Positions 32,590-43,100 of a stretch of 64,000 nt of DNA are shown here, in pieces. The notes below the pieces were generated by a model. It had not been told where the DNA came from and ran no database searches. It saw nothing but the letters and a program-made list of their open reading frames with translations. The position numbers and the translations under genes are program-made. How positions within the stretch are numbered: the first letter of the stretch is position 1; the number at the start of each line of letters is the position of its first letter. Where the stretch lies: positions 5,499,472 to 5,563,471 of the forward strand of contig NC_087069.1 in assembly GCF_963678635.1 (NCBI RefSeq), given 5' to 3'. The stretch comes from Symsagittifera roscoffensis. Its lineage: Eukaryota > Xenacoelomorpha > Acoela > Convolutidae.

Positions 32590-35080
32590 ACCCTGTAGTT
32601 GGGCGCTGTCAGAGTACTCTAAGGAGTTAAAAATCTTGCCTCCAAATATGACTGTTCAAATTCTTGTAGTTTTTGAGATATGACGGTTTTTGTGATTTTT
32701 TCAGAAAATTTTCAGAAAACATATAATTTTTTTTTCGCAAAATCTGAAACTCCCAAACCTGTTGTTGGGTCCTGTCAGAGTAATCTCAAAGATTGCGAAT
32801 CTTGCCTCCGAGTATGACTGCTCAATTCTTTGTAGTTTTCGAGATATGACGTTTTTTGTGATTTTTTCAAAAATTTTCAGAAAACCTAAATTATTATGAT
32901 TTTTTTAAAATCTGAAATTCCCAACCCTGAAGTTGGGTACTGTCAGAGTATTATCAAGGATCGCGAATCTTGCCTCCAATTATGATTGCTCAAATCGTTG
33001 TAGTTTTTGAGATATGATGTTTTTTGTGACTTTTTCAAACTCTATTATATATTTAAATGCGGGCTTCACTATCTCGCAATGTTTAAGCTTCTTCAACGTA
33101 TTATTTTCGCATGTTTAAGCTATATCGTATATTGCAATGGTTAAGAATTTTTTTTTCGATTTTCCAATTTGATTTTAGTGGTTATTTTACCGAGTTTAAA
33201 TTAAGCAGCCCAATATCGAATCGAATTAGGGGTTGCGAATTTGGCCTCCAATTTTGAATGCCCGAATCATTTTCATTTTATCTAACGAGATAAGACGATT
33301 TTTGAGATTTTTTCAAAAGTTATTTAAAATTTCAAATAACAAAATATTTTAAAAAACTTGAAGTTCCCAACCCTGTAGTTGGGCGCTGTCAGAGTACTCT
33401 AAGGAGTTACAAATCTTGCCTCCAAATATGACTGTTCAAATCCTTGTAGTTTTCGAGATATGACGGTTTTTGTGATTTTTTCAGAAAATTTTCAGAAAAC
33501 ATATAATTTTTTTCCGCAAAATCTGAAGATCCCAACCCTGTTGTTGGGTCCTGTCAGAGTAATCTCAAAGATTGCGAATCTTGCCTCCAAATATGACTGC
33601 TCAATTCTTTGTAGTTTTCGAGATATGACGTTTTTTGTGATTTCTTCAAAAATTTTCAAAAAAACCTAAATTATTATGATTTTTTTAAAATCTGAAATTC
33701 CCAACCTTGAAGTTGGGTACTGTCAGAGTATAATCAAGGATCGCGAATCTTGCCTCCAAATATGATTGCTCAAATCGTTGTAGTTTTTGATATATGATGT
33801 TTTTTGTGACTTTTTCAAAACTTTTCAGAAAATTTTATTTAATTATTTCTCCAAATTTGAAATTCCCAACCTTGTAATTGGGCGCTGTCAGAGTACACTA
33901 AGGAGTAACAAATCTTGCCTCCAAAGATCACTGTTCAAATCCTTAGAGTTTTTGGGATATGATGTTTTTTGTGATTTTTTCAAAAAAAAATTCAGAAAAA
34001 TTACATTAATTTTTTTTGCAAAATCTGAAAATCCCAACCCTGTACTTGGGTCCTGTCAGAGTAATCCCAAAGATTGCTACTCTTGCCTCCAAATATGACT
34101 GCTCAATTTTTTGTAGTTTTCGAGATATGACGTTTTTTGTGATTTTTTCAAAAAATTTTAAGAAAACTTAAATTATGGAAAACTTAAAAATCTGAAATTC
34201 CCAACCCTGTAGTTAGGTCGTGTCAAAAAACTCTCAAAGATTGCGAATCTTGCCTCCAAGTGTAACTGCTCAAATTTTAGTAATTTTTGAGATATGACGT
34301 TTTTTGTGATTTTTTCATAAATTTTCAGAAAACTTCAATTTTTATGATTCTTTTAACATCTGAAATTCCCAACCCTTTAGTTAGGTCCTTTCAGAGTATT
34401 ATCAAGGATTGCGAATCTTGCCTCCAAATATGACTGCCCAATTCTTTGTAGTTTTCGAGATGTGACGTTTTTTGTGATTTTTTCAAAATTTTCAGAAAGT
34501 TGAAATTAATTTTTTTTCGAAATTTGAAATTCCCAACACTATAGTTCGGTGTTGTCAGGGTACTCTAAAGAGTTGCAAATCTTGCCACATGCAAATGATA
34601 AACGCGACTGCTCAACTGCTTTTAGTTTACGAGATGTGACATTTTTCATTTTTTCCAAATTTCTCAAAGAACTTATCTACAAAGAAATTCAAAAAATTTG
34701 AAACTACCAGCTTGATGAAGATACAACCTTATTGTCAGCGTACACTCAGGCGTCGCAAATCTAGCCTCTTAAAATGAATGCTCAAATCCTTTTAGTTTCC
34801 GAGATTAGACGTTTTTGTTCAATTTTTTTTTCGGGAAACTTTTAGGTTTAAAAAAGTTCACAAAATTTTGGATTCCTTACTCTATAGTAGGGTGCTCTCA
34901 GGGACTCTCAGTGGTTGCAAATCTGGCCTCCAAATTTCTCCAGAGGCCCATTAAGTTTTTGAGATGACGCTTTTAAAATAGGAATTAAAAAAATTTTAAG
35001 TTTTTAATTGGGTGCAGTCAGAGTACACTAAAAGTTTGCAGATGTTGTTTCCAATATATGCGGTTTTTACTGAGTTGTCG
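32590..35080. repeat. Degenerate tandem array, about 167-bp unit, about 14 copies
   Basis: The block GTTGGG(C/T)NCTGTCAGAGTA recurs at about 32598, 32763, 32931, 33377, 33541, 33711, 33876, 34043, 34212 and 34380, and in weaker form to about 35010. Each copy is followed by TCTTGCCTCCAAATATGACTG and GAGATATGACGTTTTTTGTG. The spacing of 164-170 bp is very regular. Confidence 0.9.
33041..33390 (+). repeat. Second copy of the Helitron 5' terminus inside the element
   Basis: TCTATTATATATTTAAATGC recurs at 33041, 748 bp after the first, and alignment continues through the first satellite units. A small extra segment (about 33191-33220) distinguishes it. The element therefore contains two 5' ends. 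Confidence 0.9.
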
Positions 35081-35161
35081 AAAAATTTCAAAGCACCGAA
35101 GGTGCGTTAAACGCTAGTTTAAATATATTTGTCTGTTCAAACTTTTTGCTACTAACTATAT

Positions 35162-35668
35162 AATAAGTGGCAAAAAATTGGAACAGACAAATAATTAAAA
35201 CGAACAATCGACTGCTTTTGGTGTTTTTTGCCTCCAAAAACTAAATTCAGACAACCTTGAAAATCTCACCGACAAAAGTTGTTACCATGGACAATTTAGC
35301 GAAATTTGTCAATTCAGTTTTTACTAAAAAACAGTATTCCTCTTCTCAAATGGCTCCTTATAGCCCAGACATCAACCCGATCGAAAATGTTTCGGGAATC
35401 AAAAAAAAAAAACAATTGGCTTTGGACCCGCCAAAAACTCCCGACGAAGTCGCTCAAAAAGTTCGTCACATTTGGTTCATGCCCTTAATGATCCTCGTCG
35501 ATTTCAAAATGTGATTGCACTACCTGGCTACGAATTTTTAAGTGAAAACTTCTGCTACGTGAACTTTTGATTTTATGTTTGTTTCAGTTTTAGTTTTTGC
35601 TTATGTCTGTCTATACAGTTGCAATTTTTAACTAATTATGTCTATTCGAACTTATCGCAACTCTCTAT
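35162..35668 (+). mobile_element. Tc1/mariner-type transposon remnant with transposase C-terminus
   Basis: Inverted ends of the same type as the MITEs (left GTGGCAAAAAATTGGAACAG at about 35168; right TATTCGAACTTATCGCAAC ending near 35665, with TATATA flank) enclose a transposase fragment. At about 500 bp it is much shorter than a full 1.2-1.6-kb element. Confidence 0.75.
35287..35514 (+). pseudogene. Tc1/mariner-family transposase, C-terminal fragment
   Basis: The frame includes YSPDINPIENVSGIKKKK, the classic 'SPDlNPIENvW' block holding the third acidic residue region of Tc1/mariner DDE transposases. It is followed by PKTPDEVAQKVRHIW, the usual C-terminal helix. The conserved Trp after ENV is changed to Ser. 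The DNA-binding domain and the first two catalytic aspartates are missing. It is a truncated fossil of the enzyme that would have mobilised the MITEs with the same ends. Confidence 0.8.
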
Positions 35669-36860
35669 ATATAGCTTTTAACCAATTTCGCGGAAAATTT
35701 ATTACTTTTTAAAATAATTCTGACCTTCAAAAATCAACTAAATCATTTTTTTTTATCTCGCGTTTGCTTTTATGTCGGAATTTTACGCATTTTTTTACTC
35801 TCAAAAATTGCATGGTAAGTTTTTTCAATTGTACTTTAAAAGCAACCCGGGTTGACCTCCATACACCGAAAATGCTTATCATACAATTCCATACATCGAG
35901 TGTGTGGAAAAATGCTTGTCATACAATCTTCATACAATTTCTTAAAATGGTTGAAAACTGGTATAACTGGTATAACTGGGAAAACAGTCTGATGATAGAA
36001 AACTGAGGTTTTCAATTTTTGAAAAAAATGCTTATCATAAAATTCCCATATATGTAAATGGTAAGACAGGCATTTTTTTGATGGCGACACAAAAAAAATT
36101 TCCAGTAATTTTGAAAGTTTGGCCCAAAAATTTTTTTTGTTTTTTTTCCAACTGCAAATCGAATTTCGTACGCAAACAAACATTTTTCGAAAAAATTTTT
36201 TTGCTCGCAAAATTTAATATTTTGTGTGCATAACGTAGTCCTGGATACGATAAAATTGGATTTTATTTTCTTTTCACTTACATTTTTTTTTTCAAAAACG
36301 CTGAAAAATCATATTTCTTTCGAAACGTGTGTTAATAAATGCCTTGATCAATGTCTGATAATTTGAAAATTCAAAAATTTAAAATAATCATCATTAAAAA
36401 ATTTTGCCAAAAAAATGTTTGTTTCTTTTGTTATATGAATTGTGAAAGACAAACTCAGGTCGTTTTCTATGCATTGTAAATGCACGACCGTCCAACCTTT
36501 GGTGTTTTGAGTAACCAAGGCCTTTGTCACTTGTGTTCGGTTGCAAACACAACCAAAAAATTTTCAGAAACTAATTGCAGAAAGAAAAAATCAAAATTTT
36601 TGATTTATGGAAAAACACCTATCATACAATTTTCATATATGAAAAAATATTTATCATAGAGTTTTCATACAATTTTCTGTACGTATGGAATTGTATAAAA
36701 TTGTATGACAAGAAGTTTCTCATATATGGAAATTGTATGATAAGAAGTTTTGGTCAACCGGGGAAAGCAAAAAATCGACAAAAATGCGCAGTCGAATTGC
36801 ATACCTCTTCTGTCAGTTCAAGCTCAGTTTCTCTTATTCAACTTGAACACTGAGTTCAAG
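35669..36860. repeat. Region of CATACAATTT/CCATATATGGAAA-type repeats
   Basis: ATGCTTATCATACAATTC, ATGCTTGTCATACAATCTTC, CACCTATCATACAATTTTC and inverted forms (AAATTGTATGATAAGAAG) recur from 35865 to 36760. The middle part (about 36320-36600) matches 42770-43080, including CGTCCAACCTTTG and CACTTGTGTTCGGTT. No gene is present. Confidence 0.6.
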
Positions 36861-37949
36861 CTCAGTTCAATTTTACTAACTTAGTTAATCAAATACAGTT
36901 GAATATTGTTTCTTTCGAAAACTGAAAACAAAACAAAAAGTAAGGTTTGAAAACAACGTTTGTTATTTTTTCCATGTTTTTTTCGTACTCAAAAAACGCA
37001 ACATGGAGCTTCACAGTTTTTTTTGAATGCTTATGTGAAAGTTATCACTGTTTTTGTATCAATTATGATTTTTCAAATAATTGCCTTTAAAAGCTTACAA
37101 TTTGGTTAAAAAAAAAATCTGCCATTTTTTCACACACTGAGATTTTTTTGCATTTTTTTGCCGAACACTTCAAATAGAAAAGGTTTTAAATTTGGCGTCA
37201 ATGAAAATTGAATATCAACAACTATTGAATTTGTTTTTTTTGGGTACCTGATTTTGCGTGGAAAACTAAAACTGAAAGACACACGATATCAAAGTTCCAT
37301 CCATCTTTTATTTGTCGAAACAAATATGTCAAAGTAAAATTGTCGAAAGACTAATTTTTTTGCTACAAACATATTCTAATTAAAAGTAACTAGAAAAAAG
37401 AAGCACTGTAATTAAACAAGTTTCTGCAAGTAATACAGAAAACGCGGACCCATCTATGGAAAAGTTTTTCTTTTTTGTTCTGGAACTACATCTATCGCAG
37501 TATCAGATCAGATTTTTTTGATTGGTAGATTGGCATCTCTGATAAGGCAGAATTTGCTTAATTTTGGCAACGCTAAAACTGGTTTTAAGTTTAAACTCAG
37601 TGTTTTCCGAAACAGTTTTCGCATTTAACACAAGGTTTTTTAATTTTAAAATTGTTTGGTCTGGCTCATTTCCTCTGACCTTTTTAACCGATCAAGAGAC
37701 AAAATAATGATTTTTTAAATAATGATTATGAGTTGCCAATATTGATTCAGTTTATAGTTCTGTTTTAAGAGCAATTACTTCAGCTCAAGAAAAATCACCA
37801 CCAAAACTGCTTTTTTCTTTAGATTTATATTTTTTAAACTGACCTAACACTGACCTAGATATATATTTTTTAAACTGACCTAACATTAGCGCTTGTTCAA
37901 ATAGCCAATATGTGCATGTTTACAGTTCAAAAAAATGAGATGATCGGTT
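36861..37949. other. Intergenic; contains one arm of a hairpin repeat
   Basis: 37595-37700 (ACACAAGGTTTTTT...TTTCCTCTGACC...CGATCAAGAGAC) matches one arm of the palindrome at 50285-50460. The rest is unremarkable AT-rich DNA. Confidence 0.5.
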
Positions 37950-38623
37950 GTTCAATTATTTTAGAGTCTTCGGCATATGTCACTTAAAGTTAGAGAAGAT
38001 TGTTGATATGATTTGTTTGTTCAGTCCGAAAGACACTGTTGCCTTTGTGCTGTAAACAAAAGAGGATATATATTTTTTTCAATTTCAATCATAAAAAGGT
38101 ATTTTTTTTAAAAAAAATTAAAAGTGAGAGGTTTCGTCAATGAATTGCCGTTTCGACTATGAAAAAAAAGTGCGCAGCGAAACGTAGACGGATAATAAAC
38201 ATTATAAATAAATTGAAGCTTAGATTTTGAAAAGTGCGGTATTCGACGCAATTTTTTTCCAAAAATTTTAACAAAGCTTCTTTGAAGCTTTTGTTTTTTC
38301 TCCAAAAGTCGGTTAGCCATTGGGATATTTTGGGGTTTTGCCCTGATGCGCACCTTATGTGTAGTCAGATGATGGCAAAACTAGAGAGAGAAGTTTGAAA
38401 ATGTGTCTTACCTTCATTTCAAAACGCGAATAACAAAACGAAGAATGTCATTAGGCCGTACTACTCCTTATTTGTCAAACAATAACAAAACTTACAGAAC
38501 AAGTTCAAATTATACCATTTATCACACTGTACATAGTTGTACAAAGCTTATCTCGATTCAATTGACCAATTCAACAACAAAACAAGTTCTGAGTTATAGT
38601 TTATAACTTTCGAAGTAATAGAG

Positions 38624-38793
38624 ATGAAATACCGTCTTCTTAGTTTAGCAGTGTTAGTTTTATTGTCAACAGGGGTTGGATCTATTCCTGACCCCAGCCC
38701 ACAGTATGGCTGCGAGACTGAGGCGTACCCCCCTCTTGAACAGTTCAAATTGCCCTGGTTCCAAATTGATCTGGATGCGTCCCCACGTACCAG
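38624..38793 (+). pseudogene. Acid ceramidase exon 1, plus-strand inverted copy
   Basis: A 170-bp exon with ATG, a hydrophobic signal peptide (YRLLSLAVLVLLS), then CETEAYPP and LPWFQIDLDASPR, followed by a GT donor at 38794. It is nearly identical to exon 1 at 46185-46354 on the other strand. No exon 2 follows before the N-gap at 39683, so either the next exon lies in the gap or this is an orphan exon copy. Confidence 0.7.
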
Positions 38794-38984
38794 GTGAAGA
38801 TGTCTTAAAATCATATGAGTTGTTGCAATTGTCAGCTGATCCATTCATTGTAAAAAGATGTCTTTTCCAAATTTATTCAACGACTTCTGTTCGAGACTCT
38901 GAAATGTCAAATATGTCGTGGAAAAGTGGTTACATTGTCAATTTCATGAATATATGTTTGTATATTAACAAAAGAAAGTATTTT

Positions 38985-39492
38985 TTGTTCCGACTTTCGA
39001 TATGAAAGTAACGGAATATTTGTGCTCGGGGTGGTTTTTTTTTCTTCAGACAAATTTCGACTTTTTAACTAGCCATTTTTGACGGAATTTTTTTATATCA
39101 TTCGAAAGCTATTGTTGTCCTGAGCTTAAATTTGAAAAGGTATTTCACCTGTGATCATTTTTCGTGAACAATTTGGGACAATTAACACGCGATATAATTC
39201 GCGCTATTAACGCGTAATAAGCGGAGATTTAATCCGTCTTAGAAATCATTCCAAATTGGTTGAACGAAGCTTATTTGCCATAATTTATTTGTTACAAGGA
39301 ACGGAATCTATCTTTTTGTACTTTATATGGCGTGTGGGGGGATGATTTTCAAAAAAAATTTCAAATTTATGAAAAAAAAATTTCATTTTATTTTATTTCG
39401 TTTAATTTTTTTAATGTTATTTCTGCTGCTCCATAAACCTTAAAAGGCAGTAGGAACATTCAGGGCTTCGCCCTGATACGAGCAGTCTTGTT
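38985..39492 (+). repeat. Interspersed repeat family S, copy 2
   Basis: Starts near GTTCCGACTTTCGATATGAA with AGTAACGGAATATTTGTGCT and ends TTCGCCCTGATACGAGCAG/TCTTG. The matching arm at 45.9-46.05 kb lacks it, giving an empty site and thus approximate boundaries. Confidence 0.85.
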
Positions 39493-39682
39493 TATTTTTA
39501 AAAAAAGTCTGCTAATTTTTGATAATTTAGTTTTTGTGTTCTGAAAGTTCAAAAAAACAAGTCACGACTAATACCCCCTAATACGTTTGAAATGCACAAT
39601 CATATAAGATTCTAGCAAGACTCTGCATTTTAAAAATTGAGTTTTTTTCTGCAGTATGTGTAATATTCATCTAGAGATGATA

Positions 39683-39882
39683 NNNNNNNNNNNNNNNNNN
39701 NNNNNNNNNNNNNNNNNNNNNNNNNNNNNNNNNNNNNNNNNNNNNNNNNNNNNNNNNNNNNNNNNNNNNNNNNNNNNNNNNNNNNNNNNNNNNNNNNNNN
39801 NNNNNNNNNNNNNNNNNNNNNNNNNNNNNNNNNNNNNNNNNNNNNNNNNNNNNNNNNNNNNNNNNNNNNNNNNNNNNNNNNN
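39683..39882. other. Assembly gap, exactly 200 N
   Basis: A run of 200 undetermined bases, probably a placeholder of unknown true size. It sits at the inner end of the inverted-repeat arm and where further acid-ceramidase exons would be expected. Confidence 0.99.
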
Positions 39883-40012
39883 AAAATTGTTTATCGGAAT
39901 ACCGCCACCTTTTTTCGAAAGAGTCGTCACTAGGCGCAGAAATCACATGTACTTAGTCGTTGAATCAGTTATTTGATGGTAAAACGTTACTAGATACCAT
40001 CGGGGTTCGAAC

Positions 40013-40149
40013 CTGTTGGTAGGTGTAGTTGCCAGTGAGGATGTCTCTGGCTAGCCAGGTGGGGAAGTAGAGGTCCTCATGTTTCACTATCCACTCGAAC
40101 AGACCCACAAATCCACCCCTCCAATACGAACCTCTCATTCAGGGAAAGG
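40013..40149 (-). CDS. ASAH1: Acid ceramidase exon 5 with apparent +1 frameshift
   Basis: Acceptor TTTCCCAG before 40149, donor GTTCGA at 40012. The first part reads LSLNERF in the frame set by exon 4. The rest (YWRGGFVGLFEWIVKHEDLY ... TWLARDILTGNYTYQQ) is in the next frame, so one base appears inserted near 40124. Confidence 0.8.
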
Positions 40150-43100
40150 CTGGGAAAAAAAACAACCAAAAATTATATTCAAACGTTTCACGTGACCAAT
40201 TTACTAGGTAAGAATTTCTTAGCAAGGCAACAACCTCGGTTTTATTTTCACTCCAATTAATTTTTGAGTTTTTCATTTTCATTGTTTTTTTCACATCTTT
40301 TTGGGCTAAATGCTTTGTTTCACCATTTTGCGCCCAAAAAATGTGGTCACAAAACTAAAATTGTTCACCCAGCTAAAATAATTACTCCATGACAAAGTTA
40401 AGATAGTTATTTAACCATAGCTGCAATACAATCGTGCAGAAACGGGAGTGACATAGACCTCTCGATAGAAACCCAGCCCCTGTTTATCCAGGATCTTGGA
40501 ACCCTTCATAACTGATAAACCCAATCATTGGTAACTAACTCGGTTTTTGTAAATACAAATCTTCTTGCACCCTCTCTAGCGCTGGTCTTTTTTATCTTCG
40601 TGCTGACATTTTTATAGTTTTGGACCAAGTCTTTTTTGTTGGTAGTTTAAATAAAAAGCAGGTTCAGAAAAGTAACGGAATACTTTTCCAACGTATTCGG
40701 AAAACGTTGCTCGTTTTTAGAGTGTCAAAAACTGAACCTGAATTGACCCGCTTTGACCCCATTAAGAGTGCCCACATATCCTGCGAAACTGCTCATATTA
40801 AACACCCCCTGCCCCCCTCTGACGAACTCCACATTGTACTCCATCCTCCTGAGTATCTCGCTCACAGTCCACGTGTGGGTCTCCAAGTCCCATCCCATGA
40901 ACAGGCCAAAGTCAAGGTTACGCGCATGAAAATGTTCCCCTGGATTGAAAAAAAACATGGAAAGCAAGAAAAAACAAAAACAAGTAAGGAGTTTGCAAGA
41001 CTTAGGACTGATTATGATTAGCTTCAGAGTTTAGTCGCAGAGTAAAGAGAAAAAAAACATGCGAAATTTAGTGAATCAAACATGTGTTTTTTTCTTTTCC
41101 ACGGGGAATTGTTCTCCTGTGGGAAGGAAAACAAAAATTAGTGATGGGTTTGAATGTTTTAAGGCTGGCTATGATTTGCTTCAGAGTTTATAAACTCTGA
41201 AGTCGCATTAAAAAGAGGACAAAGCAGTAGTAACTGTTTACTATAGTCGCAGTAAAAAGTGGACAAACTATGGAATTTAGTGAATCAAGCAATTGTTTTT
41301 CCTTTCCATAGGGAAGTGTTCTCCTGTGAAAAGGAAAAACAAACTAGTCTTTTTTTCTAAATTGTTTTTTATTGATTGTATTTTAATGTTAAAATGAGTC
41401 TTGTTAAAAGTTCGTTTAAAGTTTACAAAAAAAAATCTAGTTAATGATTAAAAAAAAAAACAAAAAAAATATTCAATCGTTTTTTATCATAGAAGTCGAT
41501 AATGGTAGCTAGACGTAACTAGTTGTTTGTAGCACTGGGAGGCAAATGACAACAGTTTCAAGACCCAGTTACTGACAGCTTCTTGTTCCGACCGCTTCAG
41601 TGAAAGAGACCGAAAAGAACTAAGGGTTGATTAGTGTGTTTTTATGCACGATACTGACCACCTCAAAAATAGCTTGTTTGGTATCAAGTTAGAAAATATA
41701 GTGTTTTGATTCAATTCAGCTTTCAAAATTTTTTCGAAAATTTGTCTCATTGTCAAGGGAAAAAATGTCAAAGATTTTACATTTTTCAGACTTTTACAAA
41801 TGACGAGAAGATAAGCTGGTCTCCCAACTTAAACCTCAATGATTCATTATAATAATTCAGCTGTTATAACTTCTCTTTTTGGCAGTTGTTTCTTTAATTC
41901 TTTAAAAAAACGAAGAAACAAAAACCAGAAAAATGTTTGTACATTTTTTGAGAAGATTTTGGTTTTTTTTTTGCGTTTTTTTTTCTTCAAAACTTCTTAA
42001 TCATTTTTGAAACTTTTTGTTTAAATACTTGTGGTTGGAACATTCTGTGCAACTTTCACTGCAACCCGAAACCTGTGTTTGGCCAATAAAAATAAAGGTC
42101 TTTTTTGAAAGTGGATATGGAAAAGAATTGTACTAATCAATTATAGAGCTATTGAATTTTAATCTTCGCTAAGTTTTGTTCAAAATAATCAAAATCCAAT
42201 CTAGTTTTCTCAAGATTGAGAAAAATTGTTCGATTATAAGAAAATAAAAGACCAAGGTACCTTATATTTTTGATTTTTTTTTCATGATTTCGATAAAATG
42301 GCGAATAACTACGAGCGAAATCAAATCATATTTGCTCGAATTGAAAGAAAAAAGTTAGACACCTTATTTTTTGAGTGACAGAACAGCCACTTGATGTCAT
42401 TTGGGAGTTTCTTCTGTATTTTTTCGTGCAAAGACGTCGCGTTGATACTAAAGCAAGCTTTTTTATAATGTAAAAATAAGTTATAGGTATACTGAGAAAA
42501 AAAATAGCATACAAATTCCATATATTTTGTCAAGATGGTGTTATCGAAGTTTTGATGATTTTGTTGTGGCATAAATAGTCAAAAATAATCATTTTTAAAA
42601 AATCAAATTGCTGGAATTGTCAAAAATTGTCAAATATGTGGAAAAAGCATGCCTAGCATTTTTTGATTGGGAGGAAAAATTTTAAATTTTTTCCAAAAAT
42701 ACACGGATTTTTTTTCCATTTTGCTAGATAGCTCTGTTCAGAAACTCTCAGAACGCCTATTTCTTTTGATTGCATCTTTATGTGTGCCTTGATCAATGCT
42801 CGAATAATAAATCTCATAAACTGATACTTTTACCAAATCATATGTATTTCTGCCTCGTTTCGGTTCTGAGGCAGATCGGTTTCGGGTAGCTGGCTGATTG
42901 ACAACATTTGAAGTGAAACAATATGAGTGAAACAATTCACAGGCAAATCAGGTTGTTTTATGCATTATAATGCAAGGTCGTCCAACCTTTGTTTACTATA
43001 GTTTTGAGGAAACCATGGTTTTTATCACTTGTGTTCGGTTACAAAAACAACCCAAAAAATTCAGGAAGTTAATTTTTTAAAATGTTTGAGTTCATGAGCT

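Larger units (their letters stand above)
32293..35117 (+). mobile_element. Helitron-like non-autonomous element with internal satellite
   Basis: The 5' end reads A/TCTATTATATATTTAAATG. The 3' end has a short perfect hairpin GCACC-GAA-GGTGC (35093-35105), then GTTAAACG, then CTAG (35114-35117), followed by T. A TC start, a short hairpin about 8-12 bp before CTAG, and insertion between A and T are the marks of Helitrons, which move by rolling-circle replication using a Rep/helicase encoded elsewhere. No Rep/helicase frame is present. The interior is an array of about 14 degenerate units of about 167 bp. Confidence 0.75.
31934..35158. mobile_element. Tc1/mariner-type non-autonomous element split by later insertions
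   Basis: The left terminus AGAGAGTTGCAAAAAGTTTG at 31934 and an inverted counterpart ending near 35158 (CTGTTCAAACTTTTTGCTAC) bracket a smaller MITE (32030-32222) and the Helitron (32293-35117). The terminus is the same as that of the intact small copy at 53966-54180. The assignment of these two ends to one element is inference. Confidence 0.5.
37950..39682. repeat. Left arm of a large inverted repeat (partner 45835-47030)
   Basis: The reverse complement matches 45835-47030 through the ceramidase exon 1 and its flanks up to the assembly gap (TGTAATATTCATCTAGAGATG versus the counterpart near 45820). This arm additionally contains an S-repeat insertion of about 500 bp. Confidence 0.85.

Noticed and set aside
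33460-34098. Open frames of 69 and 103 codons inside the Helitron
   Set aside because: They track the 167-bp satellite unit and repeat with it; no Rep or helicase motif.
39656-39976. Open frames spanning the N run
   Set aside because: They exist only because undetermined bases cannot contain stops.
40003-40016. GGGGTTCGAACC, a tRNA T-loop-like word
   Set aside because: No matching acceptor, D or anticodon stems around it on either strand; it overlaps the exon 5 splice donor of the ceramidase gene.
40620-41021. 133-codon plus-strand frame
   Set aside because: Shadow of ceramidase exon 4, whose minus-strand translation matches the enzyme family.
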